Positions 10,202 to 19,072 of a stretch of DNA of 64,000 nt are shown here, piece after piece (the first letter of the stretch is position 1; every line of letters starts with the position of its first letter). This DNA is from Pseudomonas sp. NC02 (GTDB lineage: Bacteria > Pseudomonadota > Gammaproteobacteria > Pseudomonadales > Pseudomonadaceae). The notes beneath the pieces were generated by a model. That model saw only the letters and a program-made list of their open reading frames with translations. It was not told the DNA's origin and did not search any database. Location: assembly GCF_002874965.1 (NCBI RefSeq), contig NZ_CP025624.1, positions 5,456,001 to 5,520,000 of the forward strand, in the 5' to 3' direction. The position numbers were made by a program, and so were the translations under genes.

Positions 10202-10376
10202 GGGGGTTCTCCTGTCTTGTGCAGTGTATCGACCCTTCATCGAAAATCTTCAAGGTTGTTCATCTGTTCATGCAGAGTGAAAACAAGCGAATCATCGATA
10301 AGTAGTGCAAACGAACAATGACTACAACCAAAGAGCATAGTAGCCTTCCCCAGCGCTTGAACTCAGGAGTCCGTGC

Positions 10377-11828
10377 ATGTCCGTCCGTCGTACCAAAATC
10401 GTCGCCACCCTTGGCCCGGCCAGTAACTCGCCGGAAGTCCTCGAACAGCTGATTCTGGCTGGCCTGGACGTTGCCCGTCTGAACTTCTCCCACGGCACCC
10501 CGGACGAGCACAAGGCTCGCGCCAAGCTGGTGCGTGACCTGGCCGCCAAGCATGGCCGCTTCGTGGCGTTGCTGGGTGACCTGCAAGGCCCGAAAATCCG
10601 TATCGCCAAATTTGCCAACAAGCGGATCGAGCTGAAGATCGGTGACCAGTTCACCTTCTCCACCAGCCATCCCCTGACCGAAGGCAACCAGCAAGTCGTG
10701 GGTATCGACTACCCGGACCTGGTGAAAGACTGCGGCGTGGGCGACGAACTGCTGCTGGACGACGGTCGTGTGGTAATGCGCGTCGACACCGCCACCCCGA
10801 CCGAACTGAATTGCACCGTGATCATCGGCGGCCCGCTGTCGGACCACAAAGGCATCAACCGTCGCGGCGGTGGCCTGACTGCCCCGGCCCTGACTGAAAA
10901 AGACAAGGCCGACATCAAGCTCGCCGCCGAAATGGAAGTGGACTACCTCGCGGTATCCTTCCCGCGCGACGCCGCCGACATGGAATACGCCCGTAAACTG
11001 CGCGACGAAGCCGGCGGCACTGCCTGGCTGGTGGCGAAGATCGAACGCGCCGAAGCCGTAGCCGATGACGAAACCCTCGACGGCCTGATCAAGGCTTCCG
11101 ACGCCGTGATGGTTGCCCGTGGCGACCTGGGTGTGGAAATCGGTGACGCCGAGCTGATCGGTATCCAGAAGAAAATCATCCTGCACGCACGTCGCCACAA
11201 CAAGGCGGTGATCGTTGCGACCCAGATGATGGAGTCGATGATCCAGAACCCGATGCCAACCCGTGCCGAAGTGTCCGACGTGGCCAACGCCGTGCTCGAC
11301 TACACCGACGCCGTGATGCTTTCAGCTGAAAGTGCGGCTGGCCCGTACCCGCTGGAAGCCGTGCAGGCCATGGCACGCATCTGCGTCGGCGCTGAAAAGC
11401 ACCCGACCAGCAAGACCTCCAGCCACCGTATCGGCAAGGTCTTCGAAAGCTGCGACCAGAGCATCGCCCTGGCGGCCATGTACACCGCCAACCACTTCCC
11501 GGGGGTGAAAGCGATCATCGCCCTGACCGAAAGTGGCTACACGCCGTTGATCATGTCGCGCATCCGTTCCTCGATCCCGATCTACGCGTTCTCCCCGCAC
11601 CGCGAAACCCAGGCCCGTGCGGCCATGTTCCGCGGCGTCTACACCGTACCGTTCGACCCGGCATCGCTGCCGCCTGAGCAAGTCAGCCAGGCCGCGATCG
11701 ACGAGTTGCTCAAGCGCGGCGTCGTGGAGAAAGGCGACTGGGTCATCCTGACCAAGGGTGACAGCTACCACACCATCGGCGGCACCAACGGCATGAAGAT
11801 CCTGCACGTTGGCGACCCAATGGTCTGA
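10377..11828 (+). CDS. pykA: Pyruvate kinase
   Basis: This enzyme of 483 residues converts phosphoenolpyruvate and ADP into pyruvate and ATP, the last step of lower glycolysis. The N-terminus SVRRTKIVATLGPASNSPEV and the signature LVAKIERAEAV (substrate and metal site, around residues 219-229) are diagnostic. MVARGDLGVEIG and the C-terminal allosteric domain are complete. The length and position beside the enoyl-CoA hydratase and ferredoxin-reductase genes match the PykA paralogue of pseudomonads rather than PykF. AGGAG lies 8 bases before the ATG, and a strong terminator follows the gene. Confidence 0.95.
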   Translation: MSVRRTKIVATLGPASNSPEVLEQLILAGLDVARLNFSHGTPDEHKARAKLVRDLAAKHGRFVALLGDLQGPKIRIAKFANKRIELKIGDQFTFSTSHPLTEGNQQVVGIDYPDLVKDCGVGDELLLDDGRVVMRVDTATPTELNCTVIIGGPLSDHKGINRRGGGLTAPALTEKDKADIKLAAEMEVDYLAVSFPRDAADMEYARKLRDEAGGTAWLVAKIERAEAVADDETLDGLIKASDAVMVARGDLGVEIGDAELIGIQKKIILHARRHNKAVIVATQMMESMIQNPMPTRAEVSDVANAVLDYTDAVMLSAESAAGPYPLEAVQAMARICVGAEKHPTSKTSSHRIGKVFESCDQSIALAAMYTANHFPGVKAIIALTESGYTPLIMSRIRSSIPIYAFSPHRETQARAAMFRGVYTVPFDPASLPPEQVSQAAIDELLKRGVVEKGDWVILTKGDSYHTIGGTNGMKILHVGDPMV

Positions 11829-11849
11829 GTGACCGCTCGCTGAAAAACA

Positions 11850-11882
11850 AAAGCCCCGCCATGTGAATGGCGGGGCTTTTTG
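11850..11882 (+). terminator. Rho-independent terminator of pykA
   Basis: AAGCCCCGCC and GGCGGGGCTT form a 10-bp stem with an 8-base loop, followed by TTTT and preceded by an A-run on the other strand. It begins about 20 bases after the pykA stop. Confidence 0.85.
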
Positions 11883-11920
11883 CATTGCAAATTGGCTTGT
11901 GTGTTGGCTTTACTGGCCTA

Positions 11921-12003
11921 TTCGCGAGCAAGCCCGCTCCCACATTTGATCGCGTACATCCTGAAGAAACACGGTCGAATGTGGGAGCGGGCTTGCTCGC
12001 GAA
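11921..12003. repeat. REP doublet (GTGGGAGCGGGCTTGCTCGC type)
   Basis: Two inverted 25-base copies of the Pseudomonas REP sequence, at 11921-11945 and 11979-12003, flank a short unrelated spacer. It lies between the convergent pykA and enoyl-CoA hydratase genes. Such doublets (REPINs) are dispersed by RAYT transposases encoded elsewhere. Confidence 0.85.
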
Positions 12004-12027
12004 GACGGCCGACCAGTCAACGCTCAT

Positions 12028-12777
12028 TCATCTCCGAGTGATAAACCCCGACAACGCCGCAATCGCCTCCGGCGACTTCAACCTCTGGGTAAACAACGCC
12101 CCCTCCTCCTCGATCACCTTGCGCAACTGCTCGCGATCAACGCTTTTCATCAGATGCTTGCTGACTTGCACCGCGCCCGGCGCCAGGGTCTCAAACCGTC
12201 CAGCAATTTCCCGTGCCTTGGCCAGGGCCGATTCACCGCTGCCCAATGCCTCGGTGGCAATGCCCCAGGCGGCAGCCTGTTCGCCGGTAAACCCTTCACC
12301 CAACAGCAGCAACTCCGCCGCCTTGGCATGCCCCAGCAAGCGCGGGAGGATCAAGCTGGACCCAAACTCCGGACACAGCCCCAGGTTGACGAACGGCATG
12401 CGCAACCGTGCATCCCGGCTGACATACACCAGGTCACAATGCAGCAGCAGCGTCGTGCCAATTCCCACCGCCACGCCCGCCACCGCCGCAATCACCGGCT
12501 TGCGGCAGTTGAGCAAGCTGCGCATGAAATTGAAGACCGGGCTGTCGAGATCCGCCGGCGGTTGTTCGAGGAAGTCGCCAATATCGTTACCGGCGGTGAA
12601 GCACTCGCTGCTGCCCTGGATCAGCACGGCATTCACGCTGGTATCGGCATCCGCCTGCTCCAGCGCCTCGGCCAATTGGCTGTACATGGCGCGGGTCAGG
12701 GCATTTTTCTTGTCCGGGCGATTGAGCTGCAAAATCAGCAACCCGCGTTCGCGTTGCTGCAGGATGGCATCGGTCAT
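12028..12777 (-). CDS. Enoyl-CoA hydratase/isomerase family protein
   Basis: This 249-residue crotonase-fold enzyme carries the CoA-ester oxyanion-hole segments CFTAGNDIGDF and AVAGVAVGIGTTLLLHCDL. MPFVNLGLCPEFGSS supplies a Glu in the position used by hydratases and isomerases. It should act on acyl-CoA intermediates of fatty acid or aromatic acid breakdown; the exact substrate is not readable from sequence. It lies 30 bases downstream of the 2Fe-2S reductase gene on the same strand, so the two probably form one transcript. I recall the same pair beside pykA in P. aeruginosa. Confidence 0.85.
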   Translation of the reverse strand: MTDAILQQRERGLLILQLNRPDKKNALTRAMYSQLAEALEQADADTSVNAVLIQGSSECFTAGNDIGDFLEQPPADLDSPVFNFMRSLLNCRKPVIAAVAGVAVGIGTTLLLHCDLVYVSRDARLRMPFVNLGLCPEFGSSLILPRLLGHAKAAELLLLGEGFTGEQAAAWGIATEALGSGESALAKAREIAGRFETLAPGAVQVSKHLMKSVDREQLRKVIEEEGALFTQRLKSPEAIAALSGFITRR

Positions 12778-12807
12778 GACAAATCTCGCGGCTGGGAAAT
12801 TCAGCGC

Positions 12808-13740
12808 TCAACCACGGGGCAGGAACACATCGGCCAGCAGTTGATTGCGCGGCAGTCCGGCCAGGAACAGGCGCTTGGAAAAGGCCTCGACACTGGCCGG
12901 GTGCCCGCAGAGTAAAGCCAGAGTTTGCCGGGAAACAAGCCGCAGTTGCGCCAACGCCTGCGTCACCTCAGCCGCTGTCCATAGCTCAACGGTCACGTTC
13001 GGATGCGCACCAGCCAGCTGGGCCAATGGCCCGGCGAGGTAATGACCGCCCGCGTCATGGGCCAGGTGAATGACCCGGATGGCGCCCTGGTGATCCTGGC
13101 GCAAGGCCTCGCGCAACACGCCCCATAGCGGGCCGAGTCCGGTGCCCGAGGCCAGCAGCCAGAGCGGCCGCGATTGCCAGTCGGGGTCGTACTGCAACGC
13201 GCCGCCCCGCAATTCGCCCAGGCGCAGGCTGTCACCGGCCTTGAATTGGCGGGCGGCGTCGCTGAATTCGCCGGGCAGGCGGCAATCGATGTGAAATTCG
13301 AGAAACGGATCTTCCTGGGGCAGGCTGGCCAATGAATAAGGCCGCGCAACGCTGCCGGCCCACAACACCAGATGCTGCCCCGCCCGGTAGCGCAAGCCGC
13401 GTTCGGGTTGCAGCCGCAGGCGCAGTACACTCGGGTTCAACCAATCGACGCTCAGCACCGTCGCCGGCAACCCGTCACGCAGCGGGTCGAAGGCTTCGAC
13501 CTGCAAGTCACCTGCGACCTGGCACTGGCACGCCAGGCGCCAGCCATCCTGGCGCTGCGCCGGGCTCAGGGCATCCGGCTGGTTGTCCTGGATATCACCC
13601 TGGCAACGCACCAGGCAGGCATGGCAGCTGCCGGCGCGGCAACTATAAGGCACGGCCACGCCCGCCTGGTTCAGGGCATCCAGCAGGTTGCTGCCGGCGG
13701 CTACCGACCAGTGGCGTTCACCGACGTGAAGTTCAGGCAT
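12808..13740 (-). CDS. 2Fe-2S ferredoxin/FAD reductase fusion
   Basis: The 310-residue protein fuses an N-terminal plant-type 2Fe-2S domain to a ferredoxin-NADP reductase-like module. The cluster ligands read CRAGSCHACLVRC with a fourth Cys in WRLACQ. The FAD-binding RPYSLAS motif follows, and LLASGTGLGPLWG marks the nicotinamide-binding region. It would transfer electrons from NAD(P)H to an oxygenase or other partner. The start at 13740 (MPELHVGERHW) was chosen because the longer frame to 13818 adds residues before the ferredoxin fold. The partner enzyme is unknown; the adjacent hydratase-family gene hints at acyl-CoA or aromatic metabolism. Confidence 0.85.
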   Translation of the reverse strand: MPELHVGERHWSVAAGSNLLDALNQAGVAVPYSCRAGSCHACLVRCQGDIQDNQPDALSPAQRQDGWRLACQCQVAGDLQVEAFDPLRDGLPATVLSVDWLNPSVLRLRLQPERGLRYRAGQHLVLWAGSVARPYSLASLPQEDPFLEFHIDCRLPGEFSDAARQFKAGDSLRLGELRGGALQYDPDWQSRPLWLLASGTGLGPLWGVLREALRQDHQGAIRVIHLAHDAGGHYLAGPLAQLAGAHPNVTVELWTAAEVTQALAQLRLVSRQTLALLCGHPASVEAFSKRLFLAGLPRNQLLADVFLPRG

Positions 13741-13956
13741 CAAGGGTCTCGGATCAAAAAGGCGTCTACAGGGAATCACGCCCGGTAGAGTTTGACCATA
13801 GTCGGGTGTATCGGCCACCGTGGCGGGTTATACTGCCGCGCCTTTTTAGCGTCGCGCCTGCACCACTTTGGCGTGCCTTGGAAAGGTGGCTTCAGCCGAC
13901 CGATGCAACACTGACGCCACCTTTATTGAATGTTCCCTTATAGAGGAGCGCGACTC

Positions 13957-15480
13957 ATGACCGTGATCAAGCAAGACGACCTGATTCAGAGCGTTGCCGA
14001 CGCCCTGCAATTCATTTCCTACTACCATCCCGTTGACTTCATCCAGGCGATGCACGAGGCCTACCTGCGCGAAGAATCGCCAGCGGCCCGTGACTCCATG
14101 GCTCAGATCCTGATCAACTCGCGCATGTGTGCCACCGGCCACCGCCCGATCTGCCAGGACACCGGGATTGTCACCGTATTTGTACGTGTAGGCATGGACG
14201 TGCGCTGGGATGGCGCCACCATGAGCCTGGACGACATGATCAACCAAGGCGTGCGCCAGGCCTACAACCTGCCGGAAAACGTCCTGCGGGCTTCGATCCT
14301 CGCCGACCCGGCCGGTGCGCGTAAAAACACCAAGGACAACACCCCTGCCGTGATCCACTACTCCATCGTCCCGGGTAACACCGTGGAAGTGGACGTGGCC
14401 GCCAAGGGCGGTGGTTCCGAGAACAAGTCGAAAATGGCCATGCTCAACCCGTCCGACTCGATCGTCGACTGGGTGCTCAAGACCGTTCCGACCATGGGCG
14501 CCGGCTGGTGCCCACCGGGCATGCTTGGCATCGGCATCGGCGGCACCGCCGAGAAAGCCGCGGTAATGGCCAAGGAAGTGTTGATGGAATCCATCGACAT
14601 CCACGAGCTGAAGAAGCGCGGCCCGTCCAACCGTATCGAAGAGATGCGCCTGGAGCTGTTCGAGAAGGTCAACCAACTGGGCATCGGCGCCCAGGGCCTG
14701 GGTGGCCTGACCACCGTGCTCGACGTGAAAATCATGGACTACCCGACCCACGCGGCTTCGCTGCCGGTGTGCATGATCCCCAACTGCGCCGCCACCCGTC
14801 ACGCGCACTTCGTGCTCGACGGTTCGGGCCCTGCATCGCTCGAAGCGCCACCGCTGGACGCCTACCCGGAAATCGTCTGGGAAGCCGGCCCGTCGGCCCG
14901 TCGCGTCAACCTCGACACCCTGACCCCGGAAGACGTGCAGAGCTGGAAGCCGGGCGAAACCGTGTTGCTCAACGGCAAGATGCTCACCGGTCGCGACGCC
15001 GCGCACAAGCGCATGGTCGAGATGCTGAACAAGGGCGAAACCCTGCCGGTGGACCTCAAGGGTCGCTTCATCTACTACGTCGGCCCGGTTGATCCGGTGC
15101 GCGAAGAAGTGGTGGGGCCTGCCGGTCCGACCACCGCCACGCGGATGGACAAGTTCACCCGCCAGATCCTCGAGCAAACCGGCCTGTTGGGCATGATCGG
15201 CAAATCCGAGCGCGGCCCGACCGCTATCGAAGCGATCAAGGACCACAAGGCGGTTTACCTGATGGCAGTGGGCGGCGCGGCTTACCTGGTGGCCCAGGCC
15301 ATCAAGAAATCCCGCGTCGTGGCGTTCGCCGAGCTGGGCATGGAAGCGATCTACGAGTTCGACGTGAAAGACATGCCGGTCACCGTTGCCGTTGATAGCA
15401 AGGGCGAGTCGGTACACATCACCGGTCCTGCCATCTGGCAGAAAAAGATCAGTGAAAGCCTGGCGGTTGAAGTGCAGTAA
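13957..15480 (+). CDS. fumA: Class I (iron-sulfur) fumarate hydratase
   Basis: Fumarase of 507 residues interconverts fumarate and malate in the TCA cycle. It is the oxygen-sensitive [4Fe-4S] class I type, seen from NSRMCATGHRPICQDTGIVT (cluster Cys region) and the C-terminal beta domain with GLLGMIGKSERGP. ATG 13957 has a clear GAGGAG ribosome binding site at 13943-13948; an in-frame upstream start at 13930 was rejected. The 216-base upstream gap contains a 9-bp stem (AAAGGTGGC at 13882, GCCACCTTT at 13916) in the probable leader. A terminator follows. Confidence 0.92.
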   Translation: MTVIKQDDLIQSVADALQFISYYHPVDFIQAMHEAYLREESPAARDSMAQILINSRMCATGHRPICQDTGIVTVFVRVGMDVRWDGATMSLDDMINQGVRQAYNLPENVLRASILADPAGARKNTKDNTPAVIHYSIVPGNTVEVDVAAKGGGSENKSKMAMLNPSDSIVDWVLKTVPTMGAGWCPPGMLGIGIGGTAEKAAVMAKEVLMESIDIHELKKRGPSNRIEEMRLELFEKVNQLGIGAQGLGGLTTVLDVKIMDYPTHAASLPVCMIPNCAATRHAHFVLDGSGPASLEAPPLDAYPEIVWEAGPSARRVNLDTLTPEDVQSWKPGETVLLNGKMLTGRDAAHKRMVEMLNKGETLPVDLKGRFIYYVGPVDPVREEVVGPAGPTTATRMDKFTRQILEQTGLLGMIGKSERGPTAIEAIKDHKAVYLMAVGGAAYLVAQAIKKSRVVAFAELGMEAIYEFDVKDMPVTVAVDSKGESVHITGPAIWQKKISESLAVEVQ

Positions 15481-15499
15481 GCATTTCCCCTGCAAGGAT

Positions 15500-15528
15500 A
15501 AAAGGCGACCACTACGGTCGCCTTTTTT
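15500..15528 (+). terminator. Rho-independent terminator of fumarase gene
   Basis: AAAGGCGACC pairs with GGTCGCCTTT around ACTAC and runs into a T-tract, starting 20 bases after the fumarase stop codon. Confidence 0.88.
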
Positions 15529-15547
15529 TGTTTCATGCACCTCTCAC

Positions 15548-15641
15548 TGTGGCGAGGGAGCTTGCTCCCGCTCCAGTGCGCAGCGCTCCCATTTTTTTGG
15601 GGCCGCTACGCGCCCCAGCGGGAGCAAGCTCCCTCGCCACA
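15548..15641. repeat. Inverted repeat pair of GGCGAGGGAGCTTGCTCCC type
   Basis: TGTGGCGAGGGAGCTTGCTC at the left end is repeated in inverted orientation at the right. The core contains a GGGGCCGC...GCGCCCC hairpin. The same element recurs at 24097-24189, so this is a second dispersed repeat family distinct from the GTGGGAGCGGGC type. Confidence 0.85.
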
Positions 15642-15697
15642 ACAGCCATGCGCCTCATGCTATGGTGCTCGCCCCCAATTGCACTGTTCATCCTCGA

Positions 15698-17464
15698 ATG
15701 ATCGCGATTCCCCGGCCTTTGCGTTTGACCTTCTACTCCCTGCTGATCATCGCCGGTGCGATGCTGGCTGCCGCCCTGGCCACCCGCCACGCCGAACGCC
15801 TGGCCCTGGTGGATGACGCCGCCCGCGCCAATCAGCAGCTCATGCTTTATGGCAACTCCCTGCACACCCTGATCGAACGTTACCGCGCCCTGCCCGCCGT
15901 GCTGGCCCTGGACTCGGAAATGATCAGCGCCCTGAAGGGCCCGCTGGACACCGCCACCCAGGATTTGCTCAACCGCAAGCTGGAGCGCATCAACGGCGCC
16001 GCCCAGTCCTCGACCCTGGAACTGATGGACCGCAACGGCCTGGCCGTGGCCGCCAGCAACTGGAACCTGCCCAGCAGTTATGTGGGGCACAACTACGCGT
16101 TTCGTCCCTACTTCAGCCAAACCCTGAGCCAGGGCACCGGGCGTTTTTATGCAGTGGGCGTGACCACCGGGATTCCGGGGTATTTCCTCTCCAGCGCGGT
16201 GGTCGGCGAGAACGAGCAGTTCCTCGGCGCCATGGTGGTCAAGCTTGAGTTCCCGGAACTGGAGCGCGAGTGGGCCCAGGGCAATGACTTGCTGCTGGTC
16301 AGCGATGCCCGGGGCATTGTGTTTATCGCCAATCAGCCGGGCTGGCGCTACCGCGCGCTGCGTCCGTTGTCGGACAGCGACCACGCCGAACTCAAGGCCA
16401 CCCGCCAATACGACAAGAAACAATTGCTGCCGCTGGACACTGAAGCCTTGCAACGCTTTGACGAAAACAGCCACCTGATGCGCGTCGACGGCCCCGATGG
16501 CAAGGCCAATTACATTTGGGAGTCCCTGCCGCTGAAGGCCGAAGGCTGGACCTTGCACCTGTTGCGCAAGCCACAGTTTGCCTTTGAAGACCAACGCAAC
16601 GCCGGCCTCGCCGCCGCCGGCTCGTGGCTGGCGCTGGTGTTCCTGGTGCTGTTCCTGACCCAGCGCTGGCGCCTCGCCCGCTTGCGCCAGCGCAGCCGCG
16701 AAGAACTTGAACAACTGGTGGAAGAACGCACCCGCGCCCTGCGTACTGCCCAGGATGGCCTGGTGCAATCCGCCAAACTGGCAGCGCTGGGGCAGATGTC
16801 TGCCGCCCTCGCTCACGAAATCAACCAGCCATTGACCGCCCAGCGCATGCAGTTGGCGACTCTGCGGCTGCTGCTGGACCATGGCCGGGTGGACGACGCC
16901 TACCAGGCCCTGACCCCGCTGGACGACATGCTCACACGCATGGCCGCGCTCACCGGCCACCTCAAGACCTTCGCCCGCAAGAGCCCCAGCGGCCTGCGCG
17001 AACGCCTCGACCTGGCGACGGTGGTGGACCAGTCCCTGCACTTGCTCGATGCGCGCCTGCGGGACGAAGCCATCGGCACCGTACTGGACCTGACCCGCCC
17101 GGCCTGGGTACGCGGCGACGCGATCCGCCTCGAACAGGTGCTGATCAACCTGCTGCGCAACGCCCTCGACGCCATGGCCGACAAGCCACGCAAGCGCCTG
17201 GAGATCCGTCTGCACGCCGATCAGCAGCTATGGCACCTGACCGTCAGCGACAGCGGCGGCGGGATCGCCGAGGAAAACCTCAACAGCGTGTTCGACCCGT
17301 TCTTCACCACCAAGCCGGTGGGCGACGGGCTCGGCTTGGGGCTCGCCGTGTCGTACGCTATCGTCCACGAACTTGGCGGGCGCCTGAGCGCCGGCAATCA
17401 AGGTGACGGGGCGATCTTTACCCTGACCTTGCCCATCGCACTGGAGACGCCAGACCTATGTTGA
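15698..17464 (+). CDS. mifS: DctB/MifS-type sensor histidine kinase
   Basis: This 588-residue kinase has an N-terminal transmembrane helix (about 9-27), a large periplasmic sensing region of double-PAS (dCache) type, and a second helix near residues 303-322. The cytoplasmic part begins with a coiled coil and an H-box (LAHEINQPLTAQRMQL). The ATPase motifs QVLINLLRNALDAM, DSGGGI and GDGLGLGLAVSYAIVHELGG are intact. The architecture is that of DctB, a C4-dicarboxylate sensor, and of P. aeruginosa MifS, linked to 2-oxoglutarate use. It overlaps the response regulator gene by 7 bases. A longer frame from 15386 runs into the repeat and the fumarase gene and was rejected. Confidence 0.8.
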   Translation: MIAIPRPLRLTFYSLLIIAGAMLAAALATRHAERLALVDDAARANQQLMLYGNSLHTLIERYRALPAVLALDSEMISALKGPLDTATQDLLNRKLERINGAAQSSTLELMDRNGLAVAASNWNLPSSYVGHNYAFRPYFSQTLSQGTGRFYAVGVTTGIPGYFLSSAVVGENEQFLGAMVVKLEFPELEREWAQGNDLLLVSDARGIVFIANQPGWRYRALRPLSDSDHAELKATRQYDKKQLLPLDTEALQRFDENSHLMRVDGPDGKANYIWESLPLKAEGWTLHLLRKPQFAFEDQRNAGLAAAGSWLALVFLVLFLTQRWRLARLRQRSREELEQLVEERTRALRTAQDGLVQSAKLAALGQMSAALAHEINQPLTAQRMQLATLRLLLDHGRVDDAYQALTPLDDMLTRMAALTGHLKTFARKSPSGLRERLDLATVVDQSLHLLDARLRDEAIGTVLDLTRPAWVRGDAIRLEQVLINLLRNALDAMADKPRKRLEIRLHADQQLWHLTVSDSGGGIAEENLNSVFDPFFTTKPVGDGLGLGLAVSYAIVHELGGRLSAGNQGDGAIFTLTLPIALETPDLC

Positions 17465-18783
17465 ATGCGGTGATTGTGGTCGACGACGAAGCCAGCATTC
17501 GCACGGCCGTCGAGCAATGGCTGAGCCTGTCGGGCTTTGAGGTGCAGTTGTTCAGCCGCGCCGAAGAATGCCTGGCGAAATTGCCCCGGGACTTTCCCGG
17601 GGTGATCCTGAGCGACGTGCGCATGCCCGGCCTCAGCGGCCTGGAGTTGCTGGCTGAAGTGCAGCGGCGTGACGCCGACCTGCCGGTGATTCTGCTCACC
17701 GGCCACGGCGATGTGCCGATGGCCGTCGAGGCCATGCGCGACGGCGCCTACGACTTCCTCGAAAAACCCTTCAGCCCCGAGGCCCTGCTCAGCAGCCTGC
17801 GCCGGGCGCTGGACAAGCGCGGGCTGGTGCTGGAAAACCGCCGCTTGCATCAGCAGGCCGATCACCGGGCCCAACTGGAATCGAGCCTGCTGGGGGTGTC
17901 CCGGGGTTTGCAGAACCTGCGCCGGCAAGTCCTGGACCTGGCCGGCTTGCCGGTCAATGTGTTGATTCGCGGCGAAACCGGCAGCGGCAAGGAGCTGGTC
18001 GCCCGTTGCCTGCATGATTTCGGCCCCCGGGCGAAGAAGCCGTTTGTGGCGCTGAACTGCGCGGCGATTCCCGAGCAGCTGTTTGAAGCCGAGCTGTTCG
18101 GCCATGAAAGTGGCGCGTTCACCGGCGCCCAGGGCAAGCGCATCGGCAAGCTGGAATACGCCAATGGCGGCACGCTGTTTCTCGATGAGATCGAAAGCAT
18201 GCCGCTGGCCCAGCAGGTGAAATTGCTGCGGGTGTTGCAGGAGCAAAAACTCGAACGGCTCGGTTCCAATCAAAGCATCAAGGTGGACTTGCGGATCATC
18301 GCCGCCACCAAACCCGACCTGCTGGACGAAGCTCGCGCCGGGCGTTTTCGCGAGGACTTGGCCTATCGCCTGACCGTCGCACAACTGCGCCTGCCACCGC
18401 TGCGGGAACGCCGGGAAGACATTCCCCTGCTGTTCGAGCACTTTGCACAAAGCGCCGCCGAGCGCCTGGGCCGCAACTTCGCGCCGCTGAGCGGACCCGC
18501 GCTGGGGCGCCTGCTCAGCCATGACTGGCCGGGGAATGTGCGGGAGCTGGCCAATGCCGCGGAACGCCAGGTGCTGGGGCTGGGTGAACCGGAGCCGGAA
18601 GGCATCGAAGCCGGGCAATCGTTGGCGGCGCAGCAGGAAGCATTTGAAGCCCATTGCCTGAAAGCCGCGCTGACCCGGCACAAAGGCGATATCAAGGCGG
18701 TGCTGGCCGAGCTGCAACTGCCACGGCGCACCTTCAATGAAAAAATGCAGCGCCATGGCCTGGCGCGGGATACGTTCCTCTAA
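17458..18783 (+). CDS. mifR: Sigma-54-dependent response regulator (DctD/MifR type)
   Basis: The 441-residue regulator has three domains in NtrC order. The receiver carries phospho-acceptor Asp53 (LSDVRMPG). The AAA+ domain has Walker A GETGSGKE, the sigma-54 contact loop GAFTGA and Walker [10 protein letters not shown] short Fis-type helix-turn-helix ([20 protein letters not shown]) ends the protein. It should activate sigma-54 RNA polymerase from upstream sites. The best candidate target is the permease gene downstream, which has an excellent -24/-12 promoter. The start overlaps the kinase gene, indicating coupled production of the pair. Confidence 0.85.
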   Translation: MLNAVIVVDDEASIRTAVEQWLSLSGFEVQLFSRAEECLAKLPRDFPGVILSDVRMPGLSGLELLAEVQRRDADLPVILLTGHGDVPMAVEAMRDGAYDFLEKPFSPEALLSSLRRALDKRGLVLENRRLHQQADHRAQLESSLLGVSRGLQNLRRQVLDLAGLPVNVLIRGETGSGKELVARCLHDFGPRAKKPFVALNCAAIPEQLFEAELFGHESGAFTGAQGKRIGKLEYANGGTLFLDEIESMPLAQQVKLLRVLQEQKLERLGSNQSIKVDLRIIAATKPDLLDEARAGRFREDLAYRLTVAQLRLPPLRERREDIPLLFEHFAQSAAERLGRNFAPLSGPALGRLLSHDWPGNVRELANAAERQVLGLGEPEPEGIEAGQSLAAQQEAFEAHCLKAALTRHKGDIKAVLAELQLPRRTFNEKMQRHGLARDTFL

Positions 18784-18786
18784 CCC

Positions 18787-18899
18787 GATCGTTCCCACGC
18801 TCCGCGTGGGGATGCAGCTCTGGGCGCTCCGCGTCCGCCCTTAAAATCGTGACGCGGAGCGTCACAGGATGCGCTCCCACGCAGAGCGTGGGAGCGATC
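18787..18899. repeat. Inverted repeat of GATCGTTCCCACGC type
   Basis: The outer arms GATCGTTCCCACGCTCCGCG and its near complement at the right end enclose a second inverted pair (GCTCCGCGTC / GACGCGGAGC). A half copy of the same family occurs at 54278-54327, so it is a third dispersed repeat family in this window. Confidence 0.8.
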
Positions 18900-18910
18900 T
18901 TCGTCGGCGG

Positions 18911-18967
18911 TTTTCCGCTCATCCCCCTTGATTCATCAGCAATTTTCCGCTCAAAAATTTCCGCAAA
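18911..18967 (+). promoter_or_regulatory. Candidate enhancer sites: three TTTCCGC repeats
   Basis: TTTTCCGCTCA occurs at 18911-18921 and again at 18943-18953, exactly 32 bases (three helical turns) apart. A third TTTCCGC starts at 18958. They lie 36-85 bases upstream of the sigma-54 promoter, where an NtrC-type activator could bind. Binding by the adjacent MifR-like regulator is inference. Confidence 0.45.
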
Positions 18968-18993
18968 CCCTTCTAGACCGGGCCTTCATCGGC

Positions 18994-19010
18994 TTGGCAC
19001 AGCTCCTGCT
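18994..19010 (+). promoter_or_regulatory. Sigma-54 (-24/-12) promoter of the permease gene
   Basis: TTGGCACAGCTCCTGCT matches the sigma-54 consensus, with GG and GC separated by exactly 10 bases. The promoter lies about 63 bases before the permease start and directly after genes for a sigma-54-dependent activator and its kinase. Confidence 0.85.
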
Positions 19011-19072
19011 ATAGCCCAGCCAGGCTGCACTACCGCGCGCTCCACAAAAACAATTAGATGAAGGATCCTTAA

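Noticed and set aside
11921..12003. CRISPR-like repetition
   Set aside because: The repeats occur as isolated inverted pairs scattered between genes, not as evenly spaced direct repeats.
15386..15697. Long N-terminal extension of the MifS-like kinase
   Set aside because: It overlaps the end of the fumarase gene, its terminator and a repeat; the membrane helix begins right after ATG 15698.
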